From contig NZ_CP060092.1 of the NCBI RefSeq assembly GCF_014217335.1, positions 265,501 to 329,500 on the forward strand: a stretch of 64,000 nucleotides of DNA, written 5' to 3'. The translations under genes were made by a program, and so were the position numbers. Source of the stretch: Teredinibacter purpureus (lineage in GTDB: Bacteria > Pseudomonadota > Gammaproteobacteria > Pseudomonadales > Cellvibrionaceae). The notes under the pieces are model-generated. The model saw nothing but the letters and a program-made list of their open reading frames with translations, did no database searches and was not told where the DNA came from. This document shows positions 27,299 to 37,400 of this stretch, one piece after another (position 1 is the stretch's first letter; every line of letters starts with the position of its first letter).

Positions 27299-28546
27299 CT
27301 AATGCCTGTAGCTGGGTTTGGCGAATAACAATTGGCTTGTACTAATTACGCGCTCACGAAACCCGCCTTCGCAATAGCACAAATAAAATTCCCACATGCG
27401 GCAAAAGCTATCGCTAAAACCCAGCGCTTTCACATCGTCGATTCGCGTTTGGAAACGATCATGCCAATCGGCTAGTGTTTTGGCATAGTCTTGGGTAATA
27501 TCCTGCAAACCGATAATTTGCATATCCGTATGCTGGGAAACACACTGTGCAATGACTTCATTAGACGGCAAACAACCACCAGGGAAAATATATTGCTTGA
27601 TAAAGTCGGTAGATTTACGCGCGTAGTCGTAGCGTTGATCGGGAATAGTGATAGCTTGTATTAACATCATTCCATTATTGGCCAGCAAACTACTGCACTT
27701 GGCGAAATAATTTCTGTAAAATTCAAACCCTACCGCTTCTATCATTTCTATCGACACAATTTTTGAGTATTGGCCTTCTAGATCGCGATAGTCTTCTAGC
27801 AATAAGGTTATTTTGTTGTCTAACCCCTTATGTTTAACTTTTTCTTTTGCGAAGTCATACTGCTCTTTCGATATCGTTGTTGTTGTAACCTTACACCCAT
27901 AATGTTCAGCGGCATACATAGCCATACCACCCCAGCCCGTACCAATTTCCAATAGGTGGTCATGCTCGGTTAGCTTAAGTTTTCGGCAAATAGTCTCGAG
28001 TTTATTGACAGAAGCCTGCTCTAAACTCGTCGTTTTCTCGTTGTATATTGCGGAAGAATACATCATGGTTGGGTCTAGAAAAAGGCTAAAAAAATCATTG
28101 CCTAAATCATAATGTGCCGCAATGTTCTTACGAGAACCCGACAGTGTATTGTTATTCAGTTTGTGCCCGATATTGAGAAGTAAACGGCTATACCAAGGCC
28201 GTTCGGCATTGAACTTACTGAGCCACTGGATATTAAGCACCATTAAACGAATAACGGAGAGAAGATCGGGTGTAGACCACGCATTGCGCATATAGGCTTC
28301 GCCAGAGCCTACGGTGCCATGAAAAAAGAAATCGAAATAGGTTGATAGGTCATGTACTGTAATATGCGCAACCACAGCTGCGGTTGCCTGCGACTCACCA
28401 AAACTATGAATACCACTTTCGTCTTCAATCGTTAGGTGGCCTACCTGTATTTTCGCGCACGCTTTTAATACGATATTACGTGAAAAATTATCGGTTATAC
28501 CTAACTTTGGTTTGTTCAACGTTTTCACTTGGCTAATGTATTCCAC
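27299..28546 (-). CDS. Cyclopropane-fatty-acid synthase-like lipid methyltransferase
   Basis: 415 residues, SAM-dependent enzyme that would methylenate or methylate unsaturated acyl chains of membrane phospholipids. The SAM motif is LLEIGTGWGGMAMYAAEHYG. The substrate side shows AAHYDLGNDFFSLFLDPTMMYSSA, IEMIEAVGFE and the C-terminal YCEGGFRERVISTSQLL. The GTG start at 28546 has GAGGG 5 nt upstream. In Rhodobacter sphaeroides a homologue (CfaA, RSP_1091), beside a flavin-oxidase-like gene, belongs to the singlet-oxygen sigma-E response. The product here could be cyclopropane or another branched acyl; sequence alone does not decide. Confidence 0.9.
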   Translation of the reverse strand: MEYISQVKTLNKPKLGITDNFSRNIVLKACAKIQVGHLTIEDESGIHSFGESQATAAVVAHITVHDLSTYFDFFFHGTVGSGEAYMRNAWSTPDLLSVIRLMVLNIQWLSKFNAERPWYSRLLLNIGHKLNNNTLSGSRKNIAAHYDLGNDFFSLFLDPTMMYSSAIYNEKTTSLEQASVNKLETICRKLKLTEHDHLLEIGTGWGGMAMYAAEHYGCKVTTTTISKEQYDFAKEKVKHKGLDNKITLLLEDYRDLEGQYSKIVSIEMIEAVGFEFYRNYFAKCSSLLANNGMMLIQAITIPDQRYDYARKSTDFIKQYIFPGGCLPSNEVIAQCVSQHTDMQIIGLQDITQDYAKTLADWHDRFQTRIDDVKALGFSDSFCRMWEFYLCYCEGGFRERVISTSQLLFAKPSYRH

Positions 28547-28614
28547 ACATCCCTCACTATCACCTTGTTGTTAACATTTTCCAACTTAAGAAAAACGGCC
28601 TTAAGTAGAGAATA

Positions 28615-29454
28615 CTATATTTTTTTCTGCGTTTTATATCGATATATTGGCAGTCTTTTTAAGAGGAGTTTTAACGCTTGCCAATAGATAGACAGACATA
28701 CTTTTAACGTCATAAAGGGGTACGTTATCAATACTGTATTTAAATTATTTTTAGTGGCTTCTACATACTTGAGTGTCAAGTTTGCATAAAAAACATTTTC
28801 TCCAGAAGGGTCTCCATTACTGCCCTTGTAACCGCTGGTGAGCGTTACAGCAATACGTTCTCCCGGCTTGTTGGCTTTTAACGCGTACTGCATTTGCATA
28901 GGATGAAAAGGCGATACATGAAAATCTTTATCAAAATTAATACGTTGTAGCGTCGTCATTGGATCGCATTTTAGAACATAGGAATGGCGGTTATTCCAAG
29001 GCGTATTGGTCACCTCCAACAACATTGCTTGAAGCCTTTTTTCGGTATCAAAGCAATAATAGAGTGTAATGGGGTTAATAATAAATCCGAAGTATCGTAC
29101 ATTGGTTAATAGTGTTACGTCACCACTCAAATTTAACCCGAGTGTTGCGTTGACCTTGCGGAGCACACTGTCTTTTAACGGTACCGAAGGGTCACCATAA
29201 TAGTCTTCTCGTTTATATCTCGCCAATGACCAATGAGTATTGGACCACCAACGACTTTTTGCGAAAAAACTGTCCAAACGATCTAAATTGAGATACACCA
29301 TAAAAACGGCATAACGAAACTGATGCAGCTTTGGCGCAAAACGTTTGTGCGATACCCACCCCTTAAAAATCGCGTTATCCACTAACAGACTCGAGGGAGA
29401 GGACGCGTTAGGGGGGTTATTTTTCATCGTCTCTGTGACACTAGGTTGTGACAT
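28615..29454 (-). CDS. DUF1365-family protein
   Basis: 279 residues from ATG 29454, whose first base is the last base of the preceding stop (TGATG), so translation is coupled; upstream GTG and TTG codons are less likely. Family signatures are FKGWVSHKRFAPKLHQFRY, VYLNLDRLD, REDYYGDPSVPL, TNVRYFGFIINPITLYYCF and NTPWNNRHSYVL. DUF1365 proteins nearly always sit between an amine-oxidase-like and a CFA-synthase-like gene, as here, implying a shared step in lipid modification. Biochemical activity is unknown. Confidence 0.9.
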   Translation of the reverse strand: MSQPSVTETMKNNPPNASSPSSLLVDNAIFKGWVSHKRFAPKLHQFRYAVFMVYLNLDRLDSFFAKSRWWSNTHWSLARYKREDYYGDPSVPLKDSVLRKVNATLGLNLSGDVTLLTNVRYFGFIINPITLYYCFDTEKRLQAMLLEVTNTPWNNRHSYVLKCDPMTTLQRINFDKDFHVSPFHPMQMQYALKANKPGERIAVTLTSGYKGSNGDPSGENVFYANLTLKYVEATKNNLNTVLITYPFMTLKVCLSIYWQALKLLLKRLPIYRYKTQKKI

Positions 29455-30704
29455 CACCAATGAACCCCTAAACCGCCGGCAACACGAATACCGCTATAAC
29501 AACCATCTTCATGAAAACCATTCCGCCAGTAGGCGCCACAAAACCAAGTATTTTCTATACCATTAATTTCTTGCCAACGCTGCTGTGCAATAGAGCTTTC
29601 TAAGCTAAACACCGGATGTGCGTAACGGTATTCACCCACAATTTTGGCCTCATTAATTTTTTCTTGTGCATTGAGCGATACAACAAAGGTATCGTCAGTT
29701 TTAAGGCCCTGTAAGATATTCATGTTATAACTTAGCGTAGCAGGCTCGTCGCTGCGATTACCGAGATGATAATTCCAAGCACTCCATGCACGTTTCGACT
29801 TCGGCAACATTCGCTCGTCGGTATGCAATATAACGCTGTTTTCACGATAGGGAATCGCGCCAAGAATTTTTTGCTCTAAAGCCGAAGGCTCATCCAGTAA
29901 CGCTAACGCTTGGTCGCTGTGGCAAGCGAATACGACTTGATCGAAATACTGTATTCGACCGTCGTTGAACATAATTTGCACGCTATCATTTAAACGTTTA
30001 ACGCATCGTATATTCGCATTTAATACAATGCGGTCTTTTAAATGCTCAGTGATGGGCTTTAAGTAACTTTTCGAGCCACCTTTTAATACACGCCACTGCG
30101 GCCTATTTTTGATACTCAGCAAGCCATGGTTTTTAAAAAACCTTACAAAGAAGAGTAAAGGAAAATTTAAGACTTCCTCTAATGTTGACGACCAGATAGC
30201 ACTGCCCATTGGAATAAGGTAGTGGCTTGCAAATAATGGTGAATAACCTTTGCTTTGCAGGTATTCGCCCAACGTTGTCGACGAATCTAAACGATGATTC
30301 TCTAAATCAATAATCGCTTCACGATTAAAACGTACGATTTCCTTTAGCATTTTGAGGTACGGCACATTCAACGCATTGCGACGCTGGGCAAACAGCGCAT
30401 TAAAGCCACTGCCACCATATTCCAATCCCGTATTCTTGCAGCTGACGCTAAAGCTCATAGCGGTGGGCTGGGATTCAACCCCCAAAGTATCCAGCAAACG
30501 AATAAAGTTAGGGTACGTCCAATCGTTGTACACGATAAAACCCGTATCAATCGCGAACGACTGCCCCTTGTGGTCTATATCAATAGTAGCCGTGTGGCCA
30601 CCAATACGGTCCGCTTTTTCAAATAGGGTTACTTCATATTTTTGCCGCAGTAAATAGGCACAGGTTAAACCCGATATACCGCTGCCGATAATGGCTACAT
30701 TCAC
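29454..30704 (-). CDS. FAD-dependent amine-oxidase-like oxidoreductase (COG2907)
   Basis: 416 residues. The dinucleotide-binding N-terminus is VAIIGSGISGLTCAYLLR, followed by the acidic LFEKADRIGGHTAT. FAD-related segments include DTGFIVYNDWTYPNF and the C-terminal GAYWRNGFHEDGCYSGIRVAG. GTG 30704 has GGAGG 6 nt upstream and begins 1 bp after the SDR stop. The family accompanies CFA-synthase-like and DUF1365 proteins; the R. sphaeroides equivalent (RSP_1090) is reported as needed for full sigma-E activation by singlet oxygen. Probably acts on membrane acyl chains. Confidence 0.88.
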   Translation of the reverse strand: MNVAIIGSGISGLTCAYLLRQKYEVTLFEKADRIGGHTATIDIDHKGQSFAIDTGFIVYNDWTYPNFIRLLDTLGVESQPTAMSFSVSCKNTGLEYGGSGFNALFAQRRNALNVPYLKMLKEIVRFNREAIIDLENHRLDSSTTLGEYLQSKGYSPLFASHYLIPMGSAIWSSTLEEVLNFPLLFFVRFFKNHGLLSIKNRPQWRVLKGGSKSYLKPITEHLKDRIVLNANIRCVKRLNDSVQIMFNDGRIQYFDQVVFACHSDQALALLDEPSALEQKILGAIPYRENSVILHTDERMLPKSKRAWSAWNYHLGNRSDEPATLSYNMNILQGLKTDDTFVVSLNAQEKINEAKIVGEYRYAHPVFSLESSIAQQRWQEINGIENTWFCGAYWRNGFHEDGCYSGIRVAGGLGVHW

Positions 30705-30705
30705 G

Positions 30706-31533
30706 CTATACCTCCGGTTCGTGAGATGAATGGGCTTTTTTAGGCTGCTGTATTGCCAGCCATAGTCTGGGCATTTGTCTTGCGAACCATAACAATAGAG
30801 CTAGGCGCTTGGGGAAAACATAACGTGGTTGGCGTTTTTGGGTTGCGACTAGAATACGTTTGGCGGCGTCATCAGCGGTACAAATAAAGGGCATTGGAAA
30901 GGGGTTCTTTGCGGTAAGCGGCGTTTCGATAAAGCCGGGCAATATAAGACTTACATCAATATTGAAGCGTTTCACATCAATGCGCAGACTGTCTAAAAAG
31001 TAGTGCAGCGCGGCCTTAGAGGCACCGTAGAATTGTGCTCGCGCAAACGGGGCGAGCGCGGCCTGTGAGCCAATACCTATAATGTGGCCATTGCTAGAGC
31101 GCTGGAGAAATGGGAGCGCCAATTCTACCGTGGTGATTGCGCCCAAATAGTTAATGGCCTCTACACGCGCAGCCATAGACCAGTCGGGTGATTCGATATC
31201 AAAATATTCACACGTACCGGCGTTAATATACACACGATCCAGCACGTCGGTGTAGCCACGTATTTTCTGTATAGCCCCATCGCGCTCAGCCTCATTGCCC
31301 CCTAAGGCGACAAGATCAAAAGCCACTATCTGAATGGTTCCGTTTTTGTTTGCTTCGTCTGTGCGTTTAAATTCTGCGACTAAATCCACGAGCGCAGCGT
31401 GATTGCGACCACTTGCAATGACACTATGGCCTTGTTTGGCCAAGCGAAGCGCCATGGCCCGCCCCAAACCAGAGCTAGCGCCGGTAACCCAACTCGTTTC
31501 CACTATGGCTTTCACCTTAGCGCACCGAACCAC
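30706..31533 (-). CDS. Short-chain dehydrogenase/reductase
   Basis: 275 residues. The NAD(P)-binding motif TGASSGLG lies near the N-terminus, then YINAGTCEY (NAG motif), a catalytic Ser in GIGSQAALAP and YGASKAALH (YxxxK), all expected for a classical SDR. GTG 31533 is favoured by AAAGG 8 nt upstream; a GTG at 31515 is the alternative. It overlaps the end of the SnoaL-like gene by 17 bp. It is a standard member of this ECF-linked lipid cluster; the substrate is unknown. Confidence 0.87.
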   Translation of the reverse strand: MVRCAKVKAIVETSWVTGASSGLGRAMALRLAKQGHSVIASGRNHAALVDLVAEFKRTDEANKNGTIQIVAFDLVALGGNEAERDGAIQKIRGYTDVLDRVYINAGTCEYFDIESPDWSMAARVEAINYLGAITTVELALPFLQRSSNGHIIGIGSQAALAPFARAQFYGASKAALHYFLDSLRIDVKRFNIDVSLILPGFIETPLTAKNPFPMPFICTADDAAKRILVATQKRQPRYVFPKRLALLLWFARQMPRLWLAIQQPKKAHSSHEPEV

Positions 31534-31969
31534 TTATACGGCCTTTGAGCCAACGCGTTGCCTGCCCAATTAACGGTAGATGTTCGTAAAGCATTTCGCC
31601 CATATCGTAAACATCTTCGTGATAGTAAATGCGCTCACCAAATTCGATATGGCTTATGCCTCGCACGGCGATGGTGTTGCGCCCTAACTTAGGGTGCGTA
31701 AAGTACATATTCCACTTAATATAGGCGCAGCCATTTCCCACTAGCTGGTCCAGGTATTCAAACCGGCCCTGCTCGACATTGGCACACACTCCGCCCATAT
31801 AAGCATGCAGGTCGTCGAGGCCACGGACTTCGTGAATAGGATCGCGAAAAACAATATTGCCATCATATAAGCTGGCCATATCGTCTAGCCTCAGTTTGCT
31901 GATATCACGGTAGAAACCTTTAAAACTTTCTACGACAGGAAATTCATTGATTGGGGGACGTTCCGACAT
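31517..31969 (-). CDS. SnoaL/NTF2-like protein, first gene of ECF-regulated operon
   Basis: 150 residues from ATG 31969, with the cone-like NTF2/SnoaL fold signature (FKGFYRDISKLRLDDMASLYDGNIVFRDP, HEVRGLDDLHAYM, SHIEFGERIYYHEDVYDMG). A longer frame to 32113 exists, but it would start upstream of the candidate promoter at 32032-32061 and adds a poorly conserved-looking leader. It is common at this position in ChrR-linked clusters; it may bind a lipid or carry out isomerisation, but no function is proven. Confidence 0.8.
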   Translation of the reverse strand: MSERPPINEFPVVESFKGFYRDISKLRLDDMASLYDGNIVFRDPIHEVRGLDDLHAYMGGVCANVEQGRFEYLDQLVGNGCAYIKWNMYFTHPKLGRNTIAVRGISHIEFGERIYYHEDVYDMGEMLYEHLPLIGQATRWLKGRISGSVR

Positions 31970-32031
31970 GAGTATTGCTCTCGTATGCTTGATCAAAAAT
32001 GCGGCATCGTTTGCCTGCAAGCCCTTTCTCT

Positions 32032-32061
32032 GTTTTACGGTGCTATGGCCGTTGTAGATCA
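32032..32061 (-). promoter_or_regulatory. Candidate ECF (ChrR-controlled sigma) promoter
   Basis: On the minus strand, TGATCT (complement of 32056-32061), 18-bp spacer, TAAAAC (complement of 32032-32037). This fits the TGATC-N17/18-TAA pattern known for the R. sphaeroides RpoE/ChrR sigma. Transcription would begin near 32025, about 55 nt before the SnoaL-like start at 31969, and could cover the whole leftward operon. Confidence 0.42.
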
Positions 32062-32166
32062 CCTTACGGTAGTCACGTAATACGAATTTACCGCCAATAG
32101 ATCCAAAACACACCTATGCTCCGTATAACCGCTATAACCAACGAGACGTTTGCAGGATAGACCTGA

Positions 32167-32745
32167 ATGAAATCAGCAGAAGCAAAAAAAGCCGAGCAGC
32201 TGAAGCTTAGTGATGATATGCAAGCCGTGGGCGAAAACCGCGACCGCCGGGCCTTTGAGAGGCTGTTTGATCACTTTGTGCCAATGTTACGAGCCTTTAC
32301 CTTGTCTGCCCAGCCTGGTGCTTCGCTGCTGGCTGACGAGGTTGCGCAGGAAGTAATGATTAAAGTCTGGCATAAGGCTCATATTTACAACCCTGCGGTG
32401 GCGTCGGTCAATACGTGGATATTCACCTTAGCCCGTAATGCTCGAATCGATTATTTACGTAAAAATAGCCGCCATCAATCGGACATAGACCCAACCAATC
32501 TCTGGGACACAATTGTGGACGAAGGCCCAGACCCGTTTCAGGCTACGCAGCAAAAAAGAAATGAGAGTTTAATCTCTAAAGAGCTGGCCCAGCTCCCAGA
32601 CGAGCAACAGCTCGCACTTCATAAGGTCTACATGGAAGGGAAAACCCATCAAGAAGTGGCACAGGAATTGAGCCTACCGTTGGGCACGGTTAAATCTCGC
32701 GTTCGTTTAGCGTTGCGCAAATTGTCTATCAGTATTTCGAGGTAA
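32167..32745 (+). CDS. ECF sigma factor of the RpoE/ChrR photo-oxidative-stress type
   Basis: 192 residues with sigma region 2 (AFERLFDHFVPMLRAF, LADEVAQEVMIKVWHKA, VNTWIFTLARNARIDYLRK) and region 4 (LPDEQQLALHKVYMEGKTHQEVAQEL, LPLGTVKSRVRLALRKL). AGGA lies about 9 nt before the ATG. The ChrR-type anti-sigma gene follows after 7 bp, which fixes the subgroup (ECF11-like, singlet-oxygen or organic-peroxide responsive). It is divergent from the operon I expect it to control. I did not find a convincing copy of its own promoter motif directly upstream. Confidence 0.92.
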   Translation: MKSAEAKKAEQLKLSDDMQAVGENRDRRAFERLFDHFVPMLRAFTLSAQPGASLLADEVAQEVMIKVWHKAHIYNPAVASVNTWIFTLARNARIDYLRKNSRHQSDIDPTNLWDTIVDEGPDPFQATQQKRNESLISKELAQLPDEQQLALHKVYMEGKTHQEVAQELSLPLGTVKSRVRLALRKLSISISR

Positions 32746-32752
32746 AAGACGC

Positions 32753-33445
32753 ATGCAATTACATCACCCTTCTCCAGAAATTCTCGCCGATTACGCGTCC
32801 GGTAGCGTGCGCCTTAGCCACGCGCTATGCCTAGCGGCTCACCTCGAACATTGCGATGCGTGCCGTCAACAAACACAAAAACTCAGCCAGTTAGGCGCAA
32901 GCTTCTTCCAGCAGTTGGCACCGGAAACGACACACCCTGCTCGACTAGAACCATTGAAAGATAAGGTTATGGCGTTACTCGACGAAGAGTCGCCATCACC
33001 CGCTATTGTGGACATTCGCCCGAACCTTGATGTTGAGCCCGATCGCTATAACGTGCCAAGGTCGTTGCATCAATTTATACGCGGTGGCTATAGCATCCTA
33101 GAGTGGACGACGGTTTCCCCCTCTATAAAAATTGCTACACTGTTAAAAGATAAAGACGGTGCTCAAATTGCGCTCAGTAGAGTAAAGGCCGGCGGCAAGA
33201 TGCCACATCATCGCCATACCGGTGACGAACTTACAGTTGTTTTAGAGGGGAGTTTTTCAGATGAAGGGGGCATTTACCGTAAAGGCGATTTCATCTCACG
33301 CGATAGCCGGCATAAACATAAGCCCGTTGTCACAAAAGATGCTGAATGTATTTGCTTGATGGTTTTAGATGCACCCATAGAATTCACCGGCTGGTTTACT
33401 CGATTACTTAACCCCTTGGTTCGTAAAAACCACGCTCAAATATAA
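32753..33445 (+). CDS. chrR: ChrR-type zinc-binding anti-sigma factor
   Basis: 230 residues in two parts. The N-terminal anti-sigma domain has the zinc ligands expected from R. sphaeroides ChrR: His4/His5, His30, Cys34 and Cys37 (HLEHCDAC). The C-terminal cupin domain carries His153, His155, Glu159 and His187/His189 (HHRHTGDE, RHKHK), a second metal site needed to respond to singlet oxygen in the homologue. GAGG inside the sigma gene's end serves as ribosome site, so the two are co-translated. It should hold the sigma factor inactive until singlet oxygen triggers its loss. Confidence 0.92.
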   Translation: MQLHHPSPEILADYASGSVRLSHALCLAAHLEHCDACRQQTQKLSQLGASFFQQLAPETTHPARLEPLKDKVMALLDEESPSPAIVDIRPNLDVEPDRYNVPRSLHQFIRGGYSILEWTTVSPSIKIATLLKDKDGAQIALSRVKAGGKMPHHRHTGDELTVVLEGSFSDEGGIYRKGDFISRDSRHKHKPVVTKDAECICLMVLDAPIEFTGWFTRLLNPLVRKNHAQI

Positions 33446-33465
33446 TTGCCATTGAAGGCCATTTT

Positions 33466-34431
33466 GTGACAAACACTAACACGCATAGTGAACCCGAAAT
33501 TACGATTGGTATTAGTGCCTGCCTATTGGGCGAGAAGGTGCGTTTTGACGGCGGCCATAAGCACCATAATTACATTCATCATACACTGGGAAAGTTCTTT
33601 CGTTTTTCCCCTTTTTGCCCAGAAGTAGCGATTGGCCTAAGCATTCCTCGGGAGCCTATTAGAATTGTACTGGAAGGCGATAGGAACAACCCCGTACAAC
33701 GCGTTGTAGGCACTCGAGACCCAACCAAAGATTTCACTCAACCTCTCTTGGAGTGTGGTGACGAACAGCAGCATTGGGTGCGAAATTTATGCGGTTATAT
33801 TTTTAAAAAAGATTCTCCTAGCTGCGGCATGGAGCGCGTTAAGGCCTACCAGAATGAACAGCCTACGCGTAAAGGGGTTGGTTTATATGCACAGCAAATT
33901 ATGGCCAACAATCCCTTACTGCCCTGCGAAGAAGAAGGTCGTCTAAACGACACGCAATTACGTGAAAACTTTATTGAACGCGTATATGTATATGCTCGGT
34001 GGAAAAAAATAGTAGCCTCCGGCATTAGCGCTCAGGGATTGTTAGATTTTCATAGCCGTCATAAATTTATTATTCTTAGCCACAATCAAAAACGTTATCG
34101 CGAGCTGGGCAAGTTACTCTCGAACATTCCTCAAGACAACGTCGAAGCATTTTCCGACGATTATATTCTAGCGGTAATGTCTGTATTAAAGAAACCTTCT
34201 ACCCGAAAAAACCACATCAATGTATTGCAACATATTCAAGGCTATTTACGCCCTCATTTGGACTGCATTGACAAAAAAGAAATGTTGCAAGCTATAGAAG
34301 ATTGTCGTTTGAAGGATGCACCGTTAACAATTCCTCGTACACTGCTGCGCCATCACTTTCGTAAACACCCCGATGATTATATCGCTAAATCGTATTATCT
34401 TTCTCCCTACCCAGACGAGCTTAACTTTTAG
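33466..34431 (+). CDS. TudS-like (DUF523) plus DUF1722 (YbgA) fusion protein
   Basis: 321 residues. Residues about 10-160 are DUF523, the family of the 2-thiouracil desulfidase TudS; the three Fe-S cysteines appear as SACLLG, PFCPE and DSPSCGM. Residues about 185-300 are DUF1722 (YbgA), with VYARWKKI, FHSRHKFIILSHNQKRYRELG and NHINVLQHIQGYL. YbgA-type genes often sit beside photolyase genes and in light- or ECF-controlled clusters. GTG 33466 lies 20 bp after chrR, so it is probably the third gene of that operon. Possibly rescues thiolated or oxidised bases; not proven for this fusion. Confidence 0.88.
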   Translation: MTNTNTHSEPEITIGISACLLGEKVRFDGGHKHHNYIHHTLGKFFRFSPFCPEVAIGLSIPREPIRIVLEGDRNNPVQRVVGTRDPTKDFTQPLLECGDEQQHWVRNLCGYIFKKDSPSCGMERVKAYQNEQPTRKGVGLYAQQIMANNPLLPCEEEGRLNDTQLRENFIERVYVYARWKKIVASGISAQGLLDFHSRHKFIILSHNQKRYRELGKLLSNIPQDNVEAFSDDYILAVMSVLKKPSTRKNHINVLQHIQGYLRPHLDCIDKKEMLQAIEDCRLKDAPLTIPRTLLRHHFRKHPDDYIAKSYYLSPYPDELNF

Positions 34432-34495
34432 TATTTCGCGTTTGGCCTTCCATAGATTACGTTCGTAAGGCGCGAGGACTCTGCTTAAAAACGCT

Positions 34496-37400
34496 CTAAT
34501 CTTTCACGTACGCCAGCGATTTTTCATACAAGCTTACCGTCATTCCCCGAAACGTTGGGCATAACGCTAATACATTTTCGTGCTGCTCTAACCGCGCCGC
34601 CTCTTCTAATTCTTTAGCAACCTGCTGTAACGGTCTAGCCATTAACTGGCCGGCACTGCCCTTAATGGAGTGCGCGATAAAACCGATAGCATCGGTATCT
34701 TTGTTATCAACCGATAGATCGAATTGAGCAATAACGGTATCCATTCGACCATTAAACGATTTTAGCAGTAGTTTTACTCGATCATCTCGGCCTTTGAGGC
34801 TCGAAAGAAGCGCATAGATATCCCACTCAACGTCATCTTCATTGCCGTCAACGTCGTTCGTCTGCGGGCGGGAAAATGTGGGGGCTGCGATTTTTTCTGC
34901 CGCTGCATCGGCTTGCCGAGCGGATAACGTCGAGATTGCCGCTGCATCCTCCAGCCATTGCTGCACTTTTTTCTCGAGTAGCTCCGGGTCAATCGGCTTA
35001 CTGATATAATCATTCATACCTGCCGCAAAACATTTCTCTCGGTCGCCTTTCATTGCGTTTGCGGTCATGGCGACAATGGGAATATCACGATAGCCGTCTC
35101 CGGCGCTGCCTTGTCTTATCTGACGCGTTGCTTCGTATCCATCCATTTCCGGCATTTGACAGTCCATTAACACGATAGAATATTGGTCCTCCTCCGTGGC
35201 CGCCAATAACGCATCCAAAGCTTCTATACCATTTCCGGCCACATCAATGACAACACCCGCATCGTCTAACATCATTTTTGCAACATCTTGATTAACGGGG
35301 TTATCTTCCACCAACAATACTCGGTGTAGTGCTTCAGAAAGAACGGTTTCATTGGTCAAATGACTCACACCTACCCGCGACCGATCCGCGCTATAAACAG
35401 TAGATAATGTAGATCCACCCTCAAGCACGATCGAAAGACAATCGCGTAATTGACTCCCGGTAACCGGTTTCGATATATGGCCACTAAACCCAGCTTGCGC
35501 TAATGCGCCTAACGATACTTCGCTCATGCGGCTCATTACCACCAAAGGTATCGCCGCTAGCGGCTCAATTTTTTTTATCTGTTCGGCCAATTCCGCGCCT
35601 TGCATAGCCGGCATTATTTGATCAATAACAATCACGTCATAAGGCGCTTCAACGTGTGTCATACAGGCGCTTAACGCATGATCGCCGTTATCAGCGGTAT
35701 CGACGTCCGCGCCCCAGATATCGAGCAGGTTACGCATCACTTCACAATTAGTTGCGTTGTCATCAACCACCAAAATGCGCTTGTTGCGCAAATCCAAGTT
35801 CGGTTGCCTGTCTTCTACATTACTTCGCTCTAAATGCAGGTAAAATTCGAAATTACTCCCTCGCCCCAATTCGCTGGTTACCGCAATATTACCGCCCATT
35901 AATTCACAGAGTTTTTTCGAGATAGCCAACCCCAACCCAGTGCCACCGTAGGTGCGCGTTGTGGAGGCATCCACTTGCGTAAAAGGATCAAATAACGCCG
36001 ATATTTTCTCGGGCGGAATACCAATGCCTGAATCCGAAATACTAACGCGCAATTCAAGATCATCGCCGGTGGGAGTCAAACTGGCGCGCACAACGATTTC
36101 CCCATGGCTGGTAAACTTAATAGCGTTGCCGACCAGATTGGTCATGACCTGCCTGATTCGGCCAGGGTCGCCATTGACCATAGGGTATTCAATGGCCGTT
36201 TGATCAATAATAAGCTCCAAGCCTTTTTCTTGCGCTCGCATTGCCATCGATTCTGCAAATTCGTCGAGCTGCGTTGCGATATTAAAATTCAAACATTCTA
36301 ACGCGATTTTTCCGGCGTCAACTTTGGAGAAGTCCAAAATATCGTTAATAATCGTCAGTAAGGTTTCAGAGCCATGAGATGCAATATCGAGTTTTCGTTT
36401 TTGCTCTGAGCTCATTCCTGAGCGCGAAAGTAAATTTAACATGCCCATAATGCCATTCAGCGGCGTACGAATTTCATGGCTCATAATGGCCAGAAATTCG
36501 CTTTTCGCGTGAGCCGCTTCTTCTGCAGCATTTTTGGCCGAAACCAGTTGTTCCTCCGCTTGGTTGCGAGCATGAATGCCTCGTACACCTTCTACAAACT
36601 GTCCAATGCTGTTTAATAGGGGATGCAACCAATCCACCATTTCTTCGTAATACCCGCCGGCCCTATTGGCAATCCCGACCATGGCAATACCTTCCTTACC
36701 TCGGCGAATAGGCATTCCTAAAAATGAATTTAATTCTGGGTGCCCTTTGGGTATACCTGCGCGCCTAGAATCCGACGTTGGTGTATTCGAAATAATAGGA
36801 TTTAAGCTTGTAATCGCCGCACCAAATAAGCTTTGCATATTAAAAAATTCCATGCCCTCATTTTCACTTTTCCGGTAGAGCGATTTACTTTCAGCATTCC
36901 AGCTTATTTCGGTTATTGCCCATGTTTTCAGATAGGGGTCTCCACTTTCCAAATAAATAATTTCGCCGATAAATCCATATTCACTGCTTGTAAGTTGTAG
37001 AATGTTATTCAGCAATGAATCGAAGGATTTCTTGATATCCGATTGCTCAATAAAGCTGGCTTGCGAATCGGCAATGACTTCCAATAAGGCCATCTGTTGT
37101 TCTAGTTCTTTGCGGGTATTCTCTATTTTTTTCTCCGCAATTTTTCGCGCATTAATATTTTGGAAAGAACCGTATATACGAACGCATCGGCCATTCACCA
37201 GCTCTGACTTACCGGTTACCAACACCCAAAGCTCACGGTCGTTTGCCGTAACAATTTGAACTTCTTCGTTGAAGTCTACTCCGCGCTCCATACACAGTTG
37301 TATCGCATCTTCCATTATGGCGCGACTTTTTCCCGGCTTATAATATTCAAGCGCCGAGACTAAGGTTGGGTTATAAGACAACGAAAGACCGTGTATTGAC

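Noticed and set aside
31989..31996. TTGATCAA palindrome as an alternative ECF -35 or FNR half-sites
   Set aside because: As a leftward -35 it would place transcription start at the ATG, and rightward no -10 follows at 17-18 bp; FNR sites need a 4-bp spacer between half-sites.
31970..32113. Longer N-terminus for the SnoaL-like protein (start at 32113)
   Set aside because: It would begin upstream of the candidate promoter and adds 48 residues that do not resemble the family.
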